The position numbers and the translations under genes are program-made. The notes under the pieces were generated by a model. It was given only the letters and a program-made list of their open reading frames with translations. It had not been told where the DNA came from and did no database searches. A stretch of DNA of 64,000 nt from Nectonema munidae. Taxonomy: Eukaryota > Nematomorpha > Nectonematoida > Nectonematidae. Below, in pieces: positions 33,343-44,159 of the stretch; the stretch's first letter is position 1, and each line of letters opens with the position of its first letter. The stretch covers positions 248,001-312,000 of the forward strand of contig JAUIRK010000761.1 in the NCBI GenBank assembly GCA_030549495.1, read 5' to 3'.

Positions 33343-34002
33343 CCCGTGATACCATTATCTTTATTCATTAAGTTTGATCCTTCCAAAAGTGAGTTTCAAT
33401 CGAGTAAATTTAAAGAGTTTTAGACCGAAAAATCAAGCAATTTATTTTTAGATAGAAAATCAAAAAAAGTTGTGAATTAAGGCTGTATCACTTCTTAATT
33501 AAATTTTAAATGTTCTGAAAAAATCTTTCAAAATTTTAATTTAATTTGTTTAAAAAAGTGTATTCATTAAAAGATTCCATCAAAAAGTCTTGATTTGAGT
33601 AGTACCAGCTTCAAACTTGATCTACTCAAAAATTTTTTTTGTAGGTTGAGATTTAACAACAAACAAATATAACCTTTTGAAAGCAGTTTAGATGATAAAA
33701 CTTTGCTTTTTCAAGTTAACATTTAGTGCTTGTTCACAATTGATGTTAAATGAGACAGATGGACCAAGACTTAAAATGGTAAAGAATATTGAATTTATTA
33801 AAAATAAGAATTAAATTATCTTTAATTAATTATACAAAATAAAATAAAACGGAAAAGTAAATATATTAGTATATAATATAAAAAATATATAAATAATATG
33901 CAAACAAAAAGAATATTTATACCACATAAAATTATTTATATAGTATTTATATATTATACTAGGATAAGCCTGTTTGTTTCTTGCTTCGCTCGAGACCTAG
34001 GA
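33343..34002. other. AT-rich intronic stretch, nothing recognised
   Basis: No gene or element ends supported. Confidence 0.4.
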
Positions 34003-34200
34003 TTCTAGGTTCTGTTAAAGATCATTGGTACCTTTAATCTAAGTCTTGTTAAAGATCGTTCTGTGATTCTAGGTCCTGTTAAAGATCATCGGTACCCCCG
34101 TGTTTCTAGGTCCTAATAAAGATCATTGACACCCCTATTATTCATTAAATCATTCGCAAAGATCATTAATCCCTAATAATAATCATTCATATCGCAAAAT
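34003..34200. repeat. Imperfect minisatellite, about five ~40-bp units
   Basis: The words CTAGGTCCTGTTAAAGATCA and TGGTACC recur with changes at about 34010, 34042, 34068, 34104 and 34150. The last copies fade into CAAAGATCATTAATCCC. It lies in UGCG intron 1. Confidence 0.75.
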
Positions 34201-34524
34201 AGACAAGTTTTCTCTAGAACAAAAATGGTGTAGTACATTAAAATTATAAAATCATTTGAATTTAAAAAAATGCCTAAGGCAAAAAAGGATAATTAGAGAC
34301 TGTTGATAAGTTTACTAAAGAATTATATCGTACAATTTACTCCTCATAGAAATAACAAACATATTATAGTGAATTCTGCCATTTTTAAGTGATTATTTCA
34401 AAAATTATAACAGAAAAGACTCGGTCTGAATATTTGAGAAAATATTTTTTTCAACCACCAAGAACATTAAAACAAAAAAATTAAAATTAGATATAAATTC
34501 TTTTTAATTAATCTAATTTTGGTT
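34201..34524. other. AT-rich intronic stretch, nothing recognised
   Basis: No gene or element end supported. Confidence 0.35.
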
Positions 34525-35044
34525 CAGGGGCGCACATCCTCAAAATTATTGGGGGGGGGGGGATTTTTTTGCCATTTTCAAAATTAGTGGTCTGGAAATA
34601 CCACGGGAGACCAAAAAATCAAAAATTGTTCTGGGGGGGGGGCGAATAGGCTTTTAATTTGAAAATGAAGTAGTCTATCAGGCACATTACAGGAATTGAT
34701 GAAAGGATATTTGATTGATCGAGAAAACAACTCAAAACAAATAACTGAAGGTTGGAGAGTTTTATGAGTGAATGTAGTCTGAAGGAAAAGAGTCTACTAG
34801 ACACCCTACGATATTTATACCGTAAAAATTCGATTGATTCAGTGGCGCACATACTTGAAATTATTGGAATAGCTTCAAGGAAGACTTTCAAGCGTCTTCC
34901 AACAACAAATTTAGGTATGCGCTGAATACACTCTATTTTAGAGGATTGCTTGAATATTTTGTCTCTCGTGGTATTTCCAGACCGCTAATTTTGAAAATTC
35001 AAAAAAAAATTTCGCCCCAATAATTTTGAGGATGTGCGCCCCTG
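34525..35044. mobile_element. hAT-like non-autonomous element of family A with both ends
   Basis: It begins CAGGGGCGCACATCCTCAAA and ends with the exact inverse (GGATGTGCGCCCCTG). Subterminal parts are also inverted: AAATTAGTGGTCTGGAAATA on the left against its complement near 34970-34996. A G12 run (34551-34562) follows the left end, but only CGCCCC stands at the matching right position. A second G10 run is at 34633-34642. A further CAGTGGCGCACAT end is nested at 34850. No clear target duplication. Confidence 0.82.
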
Positions 35045-35251
35045 CTTTATTGGTACATTGTAGAGCCCTACGCGGGTTGTAAAAAGTTGTCCGCGCCTGT
35101 CCTGCCCCGCAATTATTCAATTTGCATCCGCCCGCCCCGCATATATCAATTTGCACCCGCACCCGACCTGCATTTTATCGAAATAATACAAAGCTAATTA
35201 AATGTTATTTATATATTTAACCTGCTTTCAAAAAATGATTATAGATATCAG

Positions 35252-35390
35252 TGGCGGATCCAGAAATTTTTTTATAGGAGGGGGGGGGGGGGGGTGAAAT
35301 CAATTTAAATTTTTTGTAATTTTGCTAAAAGTCTTCAGAGAATACGACAGCTGTATTATGTCTTGAATTCGACTTGTCATATCGTTGATA
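35252..35390 (-). mobile_element. Poly-G hAT-type MITE fragment (GGCGGATCC class)
   Basis: CAGTGGCGGATCCAGAAATT, then G15 (35280-35294), then sequence matching the inverse of the MITE at 41641-41908 (CTAAAAGTCTTCAGAGAATA, GACAGCTGTATTATGTC). It is one half of that family in the opposite orientation. The other end is missing. Confidence 0.8.
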
Positions 35391-35472
35391 TAAACGTAAT
35401 CAACTACCAACAAGTATTGATGTTTTAGGAAAAAGCAAAATTAGTAAGGGTAATTTTCGAAGCCATTTTTTA

Positions 35473-36160
35473 ACGGTTCATAGTCACGTCCGAAATCCAA
35501 AACGCCCGAAATCCAAACGTCTATAAATCATAACCTCACAAAACGAAATTTTTTAGTATAATCCTTCATGCCTTTTTGATTTCTTGTTTTCAAGTATTTC
35601 ATGTCGAACTTATCTATCTGATAACGAACTATAGCTTTGTATAATTTCAACACGCTCTTATTCATTAAAGTTGGTAATATGTAGTTCCATCACTGGATTG
35701 TATTGGTCTGAAACTTTTATTTAAAATTTTTCAATTTTGATAAAAAATAAGCTTTTTTAAATTATATTGAAAAGTTTTGTCCATATCTCAGTGTGCATAA
35801 TTCTTGTATTTTAAAACTACACGATTTGAATGGATTTTAAGAGATTGGAATGAATTTTTATCTATTCCAGTAAAAAGACACGCTTGATTATAGTGCATTT
35901 TTCATTTAAATCTAAAACGTGTAAAATTTTAAACTAAAAAACTAGAAATAGAATTTTTTTAAATAAAAAAAGTTTTGTGCTCAATTTTTCAGTTTTTTTC
36001 CTCAACAATTTTGATCTTGAAAAAAAATGTTTTTAGGGTTCAGATACTGTTAATCTAATTTTCGGACTTTTTGGTTTCGGACGTTTTGGTTTTCGGACGT
36101 TTCGGTTTCCGACGTTTTGGTTTCGGACGTTTTGGATTTCGGTCGTTTTGACCAGGTACC
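35473..36160. mobile_element. MITE with TTCGGACGTTTTGG tandem ends
   Basis: The left end has GTCCGAAATCCAAAACG and CCCGAAATCCAAACG in tandem (35490-35520). The right end (36056-36150) has five or six inverted units such as TTTCGGACGTTTTGGTTT. No target duplication could be fixed and there is no coding region. The design (terminal repeat amplified in tandem) is like the MITEs at 16612 and 18236. Confidence 0.75.
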
Positions 36161-36409
36161 CTATATACTACTTTAAAAAATTTTATTTAATTTTTTTACA
36201 AATAAAGTTTTGTCTGAAAAAAATTGTCTTAAGACGTTTTATCTGAATAAACAAATTGTTCCATCAACAATTGCAATATTTCAAATTTTGAATATAGAAT
36301 CACAAAAAATATTAGCCCATTGATTATTCAAATTTGTATTTTTTTAATTTGTATAGTTTGTTTTTTCACATAAAATAATTTTACAAATTTAAGAAAGCGT
36401 TAGAGTTTA

Positions 36410-36760
36410 CCTCTTGAACTAAATCAATGAATCCACCACAACCGATCGTTTCAAATGGTATTTGAACATGTTTAGACTTTTTAGATCTTTAGCTATAAAG
36501 AGGACGCATGACAGTTTAATGTTTTCTTTTTTAGCTTTCGAAATAACTTTAGCATTATTCTAAACTGGCTTGATAACATCAGTCAGTAAAGTTTGATTAC
36601 GATATAGCACTTGAGTCTCCTAAGAATAGAAGTACCTCTTTTTCTTCCACAATAAGCGAAAGCTTGAAAGCATCATTTACAAGCGGCAAAATCCGAATCA
36701 GTGTTTTTTTCATTTTCCACGATACCAAACGTCTTCCAGACCTCCGATTTCAATCAATTT
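36410..36760 (-). pseudogene. hAT BED-finger transposase relic, antisense
   Basis: Antisense reading gives SEVWKTFGIVENEKNTDSDF, then AACKCCFKL, a BED finger with Trp/Phe and the CxxC pair. Further on, ENIKLSCVLFIAKDLKSLNM resembles the hAT segment before the catalytic core. Fragments lie in different frames and the catalytic region is gone. It belongs to the element at 35061-37014. Confidence 0.7.
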
Positions 36761-37308
36761 ACACTTTTTAATTTGTATAAGCCAGATTTAAATGAGTTGA
36801 AACTTGCTGAGATGTTAACTTCCAAAAAGGCAATTATGCACTTATAAAACTTGCATAAAACTGAATGCGGATAACCCACAGATTGTCCGCACTATATTAA
36901 TAAAACCCCACCCGACCGGCCCCGCAAAAATATTGTTGTGGACAAGCCACGTCCACTCCGCGGGTGCGGGTCCCGCAAAACCCGCGCGGGTTCTCCGCCC
37001 CACGCAGAGCAATAGTACACTGATAGTGAATAGTGGTTATGAATTCCTTTTTTTTGTAATTTGATAACCAACATGTAATTTGAGATAAACATGCTCAGAA
37101 AATAAAAGTGCAGAAAAACGATTAAATTTCAAACGAAAGCTAATTTTATAAAAAATTTATATAAGAAAAATTTGTAAGTTCCAAGAGAAATCAAATTGAT
37201 AATTAATATTTTATGATGATTGATGATAACTGCGTCAGCTATGAGTATGTTTGAAAGTACTATGTTGTATGATGAATGCTAAAAATTCTACTATAGATAT
37301 TGGTAGAG

Positions 37309-37425
37309 GCGGATCCAGGAGGGGGGGGGGGGGTATTGTTCACTAAGGAGGACTTATAAATACGGAAAATGTGGATGTTTTTAAGAGTAATGGTATTGTT
37401 CACTAAGGAGGACTTTTAAATGCGA
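37309..37425. repeat. Poly-G MITE end and 59-bp direct duplication
   Basis: GAGGCGGATCCAGGA followed by G13 (37321-37333) is a lone end of the GGCGGATCC hAT-type MITE class. Directly after it TATTGTTCACTAAGGAGGAC occurs twice, 59 bp apart (about 37334 and 37393). Confidence 0.65.
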
Positions 37426-37658
37426 AAATTTGAACGTTAAACAGTTGCCTTTTTTCTAAACCATTAATTAAGTTAAAGATAATGATTTTTCTTAAAAAGA
37501 ATGATAAAGATAATTATAATTAGCTGTGGTGAATGAAAAAACTAAAAGAAGTAAAAAAAGGCAGCACTAAATCTGTAAAATGAGTTTGGGAATCGACTAC
37601 TCATTTTCCTTCTACTCCCTTATGGGTATACGAACCTTTTGTTTATCTTTCTGATTAG
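37426..37658 (+). other. End of UGCG intron 1
   Basis: It ends with the pyrimidine-rich acceptor TTTTGTTTATCTTTCTGATTAG directly before exon 2 (last AG at 37657-37658; tract shown is 22 nt in two parts, TTTTGTTTATC and TTTCTGATTAG). Confidence 0.6.
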
Positions 37659-37845
37659 CGCTTACAAAATGCACTCTTCCCCACACGATTCCATCCTCCA
37701 ACGAGAACAAGAGGAAGTGCAAGATGAGAACAGCCACTCCATAAAGTGTGGCTTGCCCGGCATCTCTATCATAAAGCCGATCGTTGGCCTTGATCCCAAT
37801 TTAGCTTGCAACTTGCAGGGCTTTTTCTTCCTCAACTACCCACAC
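37659..37845 (+). CDS. UGCG: Ceramide glucosyltransferase, exon 2 (start of catalytic domain)
   Basis: The exon completes the Gly codon begun in exon 1 and adds 62 codons (AYKMHSSPHDS to FFFLNYPH, protein residues 37-98). LPGISIIKPIVGLDPNL (residues 68-84) and NLQGFF match the start of the GT21 catalytic domain in animal UGCG (human LPGVSLLKPLKGVDPNL). The preceding 30 residues are a charged linker, as in other arthropod enzymes of variable length. The donor is GTATCC at 37846, after a complete codon (phase 0). Continuing the frame past the donor loses similarity. The nucleotide-binding DXD and QxxRW exons are not in the window, so intron 2 should exceed 26 kb or the gene is truncated. Confidence 0.85.
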
Positions 37846-38109
37846 GTATCCTTTATTCATTTTGTTGAATCATGCATGTAAAGATGATAATATATGAGGA
37901 GGACAATTTATCTATGGAAGGGGTATCGATCATTACCCTAACCTTAACTGCTATGCGAGAAGCTGTACTTAGTAATAGAAGTATCAATCATTAAAGGCAT
38001 TTTGACGATTTAATTTTGAAAGATGCATTACATCGGTTAAACTTAAATTAGTTCAATTTAAGTTAACACTTAACGAGAAGATTCAAAAATGTTTACAGGT
38101 AACTTTCAA
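37846..38109 (+). other. Start of UGCG intron 2, nothing else seen
   Basis: No repeat end or gene recognised. A (TTAAGT)-like word recurs at about 38040-38070. Confidence 0.4.
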
Positions 38110-38300
38110 ATAATTAAATATACAATTAAGTTTTTTAAGGAAATGAAATTGCAAAACGTTGAGACAAGGATATTTTTAGCATTTTTAATTCGATATACAC
38201 CTGTGTCTTTAAGAAAATGAAATTGCCAAAGAGTGAGTGATTGATTGATTGATCATGAAAAAATAGGGACTCCAAAAGTATATTCTTTTCAGTTTTGATG
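38110..38300. repeat. Copy of the repeat seen upstream of UGCG exon 1
   Basis: TATACACCTGTGTCTTTAAG and AAAATGAAATTGCCAAAGAG match units at 27064-27440, again in about two tandem copies, followed by AAAAAATAGGGACTCC, matching AAAAATTAGGGACTTGG at about 27360. Confidence 0.6.
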
Positions 38301-38689
38301 GAAAATCAATAAAATTAATCTGGAACTTAAAATTAAAAATAATGTCTAAAATAAAATAAATCTGGAACGTTAAATACTCACACATTCTGAAGATTTAATA
38401 AGCCCATTTTCATTTCCACTTTTTGATCGGCTTATAATGATCTCGATTAAAAATGAAGCGTAAATCACACAAAATAGGTTCGCTTATGAACTATAAAAAG
38501 GGGGTTGACTAATTAAATTTAAGTGCTTAGCGAATGAGAAACATCTTGATATGAAACAAAGCGCGGCCAAATAGGGATAGAAAGTAGAAATTCTAAATCA
38601 GAAGTATACCTTTTTTCTAAATTTAAACTCAACTTCTATATTTTGAATGAAATGGCCAAATTATATAAGTCTTACAGGCTATACCACAT

Positions 38690-38845
38690 TATCCTAAAAC
38701 AGTTTGAAATGTGGCACATGCAGTGACTGTATATTGCCCCAACTGAAGTTAGTAGTGTGGAACGATTTTTTGACTCTTTGTATTCATTCTGATCTCAGAG
38801 CTTTAATGAAAGAAGATTTGATACACTCAGAAAAAAACTAGTTTG
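38690..38845 (+). pseudogene. hAT transposase C-terminal relic
   Basis: A short stretch reads TEVSSVERFFDSLYSF and, one frame over, SDLRALMKEDLIHSEKN. Together these resemble the hAT C-terminal motif (S-VER-FS ... DLRxxLxxxxL). Only about 50 codons remain and the family is uncertain. Confidence 0.5.
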
Positions 38846-39209
38846 GATAACAATTTTTACTTGTTATATTTGCTGTCCAAAAAACCACTATTTGAAATAG
38901 TGAATTTCACATATATATTTGTAAATTTTACCGACCTACAAAGTAGATATAACAAAGCAAATGTGTATTTTTTAAAAAAATAACTTGTTTTTATACCTTG
39001 GTTGATAAAATATATTTACAAGTGAGAGTAGTGTTTTCATTATTTTAACCAGTGAAAATAAATTGAGTGCAATTGATCTTAAGATCATTATTGTAGATAA
39101 ATTTCAATGAAGTTTTTTATTTTATTGATTACAAAGTTAATCATTTTTTTAAGCATGTTTTTTGACTAGTTTCTAATAACTATACTTAAAAAGATATTGT
39201 GTGGTTTTT
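38846..39209. other. AT-rich stretch, nothing recognised
   Basis: No gene or repeat terminus supported. Confidence 0.4.
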
Positions 39210-40345
39210 GAGGGGGCGCACACCCTCAAAATTATTGGAGAGGCGAAATTTTTTTGTTGCAATTTTCAAAATTAGTGGTCTGGAAATACCACGGGAGACC
39301 AAATATTTAAGCAATCTTTACAATTGAGTGTATTCAGCGCATTCCTAAATTTATGAGACTACTTTATATTTTTTTTACAAATTTGGTGAATATAAATACT
39401 ATACTTCCAGCGAAAATATTTAAATTAAATTTGCAGAATATACACTAGTTTAAAAAATCCAAAATTGTTGAGGAGGGGGGGGGGGGTGGAATAGGCTTTT
39501 CATTTGAAAATGAAGTAGTCCATCAGGCACATTACAGGAATTGATGAAAGTTTTTGAAAGGATATTTGATTCATAGAGAAAACAACTGAAAACAAATAAC
39601 TGAAGGTTGGATAGTTTTATATGAGTGAATGTAGTCTAAAGGCAAAGAGTCTACTAGACACCCTGCGATGTTTATATGAAAAAATGTGATTGATTCAGAG
39701 GCAAGGGTATAAAATGAAGTTATAATTGTGCAAACAAAAATAAAACAATAAATTAAGATTGCATTATTTTATTTTACTCAGCATCATTCAAAAATAGTTT
39801 AAAAGCTAAATTGATACAAACTACAAAAATCTACAAAAAGCTAAATAACTTTTAACATTTTGCAATGATTTGCCTTTTATAATAACTTTTAAGGAAAAAA
39901 AGTCTATCAGAAAAAGTTATAGAGCTTCAACAAAAACTAAAAAAATTTACAGCATAACTTAATTTTTTTGAAAACTAATTTGACGTATCCCCTACCTACA
40001 GCATACTCTATGGGTGGCATGGCAGGTTGGTTGAGATGATGAACATAGCACAAAAGCCTCTGGATTCGATTCCTCATCGATACGAATTTGTTCATAGTTT
40101 GACATAAGCGGTACATCAGTGCCTTGTCAATAAAAATACACCCGCTGCACTTTACCTTTTACTTAAAATTGGAAAATTTGCTACATAATTAACATAAGAG
40201 AGAAAGGAAACAAAATAAAGCAATTTTCACTATTTTAAAATGGAAGCGTCTGTTCTCAGAATAATTTCAAAGAAATAGGAGGCATAACGAAAGAGAGTTT
40301 TTGATATTTTCAAGTTTTTATAAGCAGCAAAAGCCAACGTTTAAG
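39210..40345 (+). repeat. Large dispersed repeat (family A), copy 2
   Basis: It is collinear with 16365-18220 but without the MITE at 16612-17307, so it preserves the pre-insertion sequence. It begins GAGGGGGCGCACACCCTCAA. It has a G12 run at 39475-39486, where copy 1 has only five G. It includes the SINE-like block at 39981-40150 (B box at 40061-40072). Confidence 0.88.
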
Positions 40346-41640
40346 TAGGAACACATAAGTACTTCTTTGAAAGAAGAGCCAAACTTGGAAGTTCTTCTTT
40401 GTTTCCGATAAGTTTATATTTCAAATATTTTCAAATGTCTGTTTTTACTTTTATTCTTGTTGCTGAAAATGCGCCTGCTGTTGTAGGTTCAGTTTTTATA
40501 TTGTTTGTTTCTTGTTCAGTTTTCATTTTTTTGATATCTGAAAAACACTTTTCAAAACTAAAATTAAAATCCATATTTTGCTCAACATCACTGCTGGTGG
40601 AATCTAAAGAATATTATTTTTAGATTTAGATATAAGGAATATTTTCATCATCATCACCGCATTCAAGTCGAGCGTAATTGCGCCATGAAAACGCATGAAA
40701 GTTATCTTATCGAAATCAAAATTTTCATAATTATATTGTAAACACATTTTCTTTAGTTTTTCACATTTTCTTTTAACGAGTTTCCATCTGATTTGGCATA
40801 AATAAGAAAAAATCTTTATAAAATAAAGCATTTTTAAAGAAATGTGTTTGAAAAAACGTAGAATAGTCATTAAAATGTTTGAATTCACGTAGTATACACT
40901 TAAAAAATATTTAATAAAAGTAGAATTTTCATAACATACCAGACCGTTTAGCAAGTTTTTGAAAAACAAAAATTGATCGGCACATTTCAATAATTTTGAA
41001 AAATCCTTCATTGTACACACCCTCATTAAATACGGTACGTAAACCCCTACAGAATGCAATCTTGTGTTATAACTATTTATCCAACATTCTGTATATTTTA
41101 GAATCGTTTTGGTATCGGAATCGGTTTTAAATAATTCATCTCCGATGGCGATTTCCGATACTTTAAAAAACTCCCGATATTCCGATTAATCCCATACGAT
41201 TCCGATTAATCGTCCCATCACTTACTTTAAAGCACAATTGTGCAATAGGTGAGAAATACATGTAACATGGAAAAAGTGAGGAAAAGCTGCAGCAGTAAAT
41301 AGCATCATCCGTTATCAAAAGCAGAAAGTGTTTCCTCAGAGTTTGTGAATTTATATATTCCTCAAAAGCTGATGTTTTAATTAAGTAAGTTTTTTGAGGT
41401 TCTATCAGTGTTCCAGCTATAACATTTAGGAATATACGATTCGAAATAATTGTTTCATCAATAATCGGAAATACATCTTGACTATTCAATAAACTTTTGA
41501 CACATAGAAGTTTCTGATTTGCCAATTGTGAAACTAAGTTTCTACATGATGAAACAGATGGAACTTTTTTTCCGAGATTTTGAAAATTGAAAATGTTTTT
41601 ATAATTATCATAAATATCATTTGAAAACTTTTCATACTGG
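40346..41640. other. Stretch with an unpaired hAT-like end, no firm gene
   Basis: Minus-strand frames of 151 codons (40604-41059) and 120 codons (41163-41525) show no motif I recognise. The segment 41100-41227 ends CGATTAATCGTCCCATCACT, the inverse of a CAGTGATGGGACGATTAATC-type terminus, so one boundary of an unidentified hAT-like element probably lies at about 41225. The left partner was not found. Confidence 0.4.
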
Positions 41641-41908
41641 TATTGGCAGATCCATAGGGGGGGGGGGGGCTCATGGGCCTAGGCCCCCTATGAAAAATGG
41701 CTTCGAAAATTACCCGTAGATGTATAAAAATAAATTTTTGCAATATATTCATGGCAAAATAATGTTAAAAATATGAAAACATAGGTAATTAGTGATTCTA
41801 AAAGACATAATACAGCTGTTGTATTCTCTGAAGACTTTTAGCAAAATTGCAAAAAAATTTAAATAAATTTCTGCTCCCCCCTCTAAGAAATTTCTAGATC
41901 CGCCACTG
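41641..41908 (+). mobile_element. Poly-G hAT-type MITE (GGCGGATCC class)
   Basis: The left end is TGGCAGATCCATAGG with G13 (41657-41669); the right end is AAATTTCTAGATCCGCCACTG. The interior GCAAAATAATGTTAAAAATA through GACATAATACAGCTG matches the shorter copy at 54212-54381. At the right end only six C face the G13 of the left. The target duplication has eroded. Confidence 0.85.
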
Positions 41909-42640
41909 GGCAGAAGTATCTTTGAGATATTTTTCTGTTTTTCTATGATTTTCAATAAAAAAAGTTTTTTGAACCAAACATAACTTGCAAAACAGTTTGT
42001 TTTTGCTTTGGGATAGTGAAAATTCCTTTGGATATTTAGTAACAATAAGCGAAATTTTCATAGAACTACTAAGCACTTTTAGGCATAGTTGTATTTCTTT
42101 GGAAGATCAATTGAAAAAAGAAGTTCAAACAAAACTTATTTAGCGAAAAATAAAGTTGTAGATGGAATACTTGAAATTTAATCACGGACAATGAAGAGAA
42201 AAATATGAGAAGTTGGTATATCTGTGTTTACAACGCTTTCACTAGATAATTGCAGGCATGGATATTTACTTTAAAAATAGACTAACCTTTTTCTTTCACT
42301 ATAAAAAGAGAACATTTTTTTTTATCAATTTAAAACAGTAAATTCAAAAAATTTAGATTATTTTTTTTTATCAATTTTTTGCTCTAATCTTTAAAAATGG
42401 CCATTATTCCCAAATTGCGCAAATTCTCGAATTGCGCATGACAGCACATACAATGAATGGATAGCAGAGCGCAGTTGTGTTCTTAGACTTCATTTTCGTG
42501 TGTCCGTTGAGATTTTTACAGACAAGACCTATTGATTATAAATTATAATAGAATAGAAAACATCCCACTAAATAGCAGTTTATTTGTTTTCAAGTTATAA
42601 AGTAAGTTTTTGATTACCTTATAATTAAAATGTTTTTTAC
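41909..42640. other. Stretch without recognised gene
   Basis: No gene or element end is seen. GCGCAAATTCTCGAATTGCG at about 42418-42437 is a short imperfect inverted repeat of no clear meaning. Confidence 0.35.
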
Positions 42641-42644
42641 TAAC

Positions 42645-44120
42645 CCTTTGAGGCATGGGTTTTCTATCGTCTGCTTTCTTTCTCAATGAGTTTTTATATT
42701 AATTAAGCAGAAGATTTATAGGAAGAAATCAATAAGAATTTGGTTGCGCCAGATTCGACTAAGTACTCTTGGGATCCTCCCTCTACACATAGGGGTAGAG
42801 TTGAAAGTATAAATATCAGAAACACTGCTAGACGTCCTCCTGGTCCTCAGGGAATATGTAAAAATACTTCAAATGTTTTACAAGTCTTCAAGTCTTTTTT
42901 AACTCGTGAAATGATTCATCATATATACAGCATGACAATGAAAAACTTGAGAAGGCTTTCAAATTCATCTCTATTATTTTGCTGTTTTATTACACATTGG
43001 TCAAAATGGGGACCAGAAAATCAAAACAAAAGATTTGTTTTCTTCCTACTCTATCCCATTTTCGAGAGCTGCGATTGGGCATGACATGTTTTTCCTTATT
43101 CATGTTTTCATAAGATTTGATGACAAAGAAAGGCGCGGCTAATGATAAAATCAGTGCTATTCGCTTTATTCACGATCACTTAGCTGAAGTTTTTTCAAAG
43201 TTATGGACATCCCATCATGCCGTTACCATTTATCAGCAATTGGTCAGTTTCAGGGGAGGCTGTCCTGCAAGATACGCCTTGGAGTTCTATCATATTTGCT
43301 ATTCCAAATCTTGCTATTATATGCGACCTGAAATTTACATTCCAGGTATCCAAGACTCTTCCCATTTATCTGCAGAAGGAATAGTCAAAAGATTAGTTGA
43401 AAAATCCAAAGTTCCTTCAGGTTGTGGTCTTTATACGCATCGTTTTTTCACTTCCCATGCGTTAGCTGTCGGCATATTCTAAAGCTCTTTCCTTCACCAT
43501 AATGTCCAACAGAGGATTCCTTCCAATAATTTTCAGACCAACGCACTTGAAAGAGCCAAAGCTAATGAGTCTAAAAATGGGGTAATCTACTCCGATTACA
43601 TTTTTATCTGTGCCCCTATCCCTAAAAGACACGCACGTAAAAATTTTAAAGTAGTGTATATGCTATTCTCTCAACAAAAACGTTCAAGTCGAAAGCTGAA
43701 AGTATCTTAACTTACAATGAACAGAAGAGTGGTGTCGCTGTGCGAAAGGATGATAAGAAGTTATCGTGCTTACCAACCAACAAGGAAGGGGATTCTTGTT
43801 GCATTTTGTATTTACTTGGACATATGTGCCCTAAACTGTTGGGTAGTATTGAATTATAACTGTCCACACCCTTCCCCCAAAGGCAAAAAGAGTCGCAGAA
43901 AATTTTTCATCAAAATGCTTGTCCTTGCTTTAGCAGAAGAAAGCAAGAAAGTTCGTTCTTCCTTTTCTGAGCTACCCTCAAAAATTACTCAGATTCTCAA
44001 GCTGGTCCCAGTCAGCAAGGGCTTTAATATTTCAAGGGCTCGGTTTCGATCCAGCATCACGTTTTCTTTTCACATCGTTGGATACAAGCAGCGCAGGGAG
44101 ACAATGTTCAACAAATATGG
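42645..44120 (+). pseudogene. piggyBac transposase relic with recognisable left terminus
   Basis: After CTAA (a decayed TTAA, 42641-42644) the end reads CCCTTTGAGGCATGGG, then TCGTCTGCTTTCTTTCTCAA, the same terminus and inner motif as the MITE inside the LINE at 5253. Coding fragments: PDSTKYSWDPPSTHRGRVES, RPPGPQGICKNT and FKSFLTREMIHHIYS (42740-42930); DKISAIRFIHDHLAEVF, LVSFRGGCPARY and VPSGCGLYTHRFFTSHALA (43117-43480); and GKKSRRKFFIKMLVLALAE (43860-43940). The first Asp is lost (TIYQQ for TIDEQ). Several frameshifts. No right terminus was found; a SINE-like block overlaps the 3' end. Confidence 0.87.
43990..44115 (+). mobile_element. tRNA-derived SINE-like element
   Basis: B box GGTTTCGATCC at 44042-44052 is followed by TTGGATACAAGCAGCGCAGG, resembling the element at 7198-7322. 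The A box is poor. Shortly downstream ACCGTAGTATACATGTTGGA (44131-44150) is close to the unit of the minisatellite at 50355. Confidence 0.45.
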
Positions 44121-44159
44121 AATAGAAACCACCGTAGTATACATGTTGGAGTTGACTTG

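Larger units (their letters stand above)
35061..37014 (-). mobile_element. hAT element (BED-finger type) with target duplication and nested MITEs
   Basis: Left end TAGAGCCCTACGCGGGTTGT pairs with the inverted right end TATTGCTCTGCGTGGGGCGG, and both are followed by GC-rich subterminal CCCGC repeats. Flanks GTACATTG (35053-35060) and GTACACTG (37015-37022) match 7/8. Antisense transposase fragments lie at 36410-36760. Two other elements are inserted at about 35252 and 35473-36160. Confidence 0.86.

Noticed and set aside
40604-41525. Two minus-strand frames of 151 and 120 codons as host exons
   Set aside because: No conserved motif, no splice-site logic, and composition like the AT-rich background.
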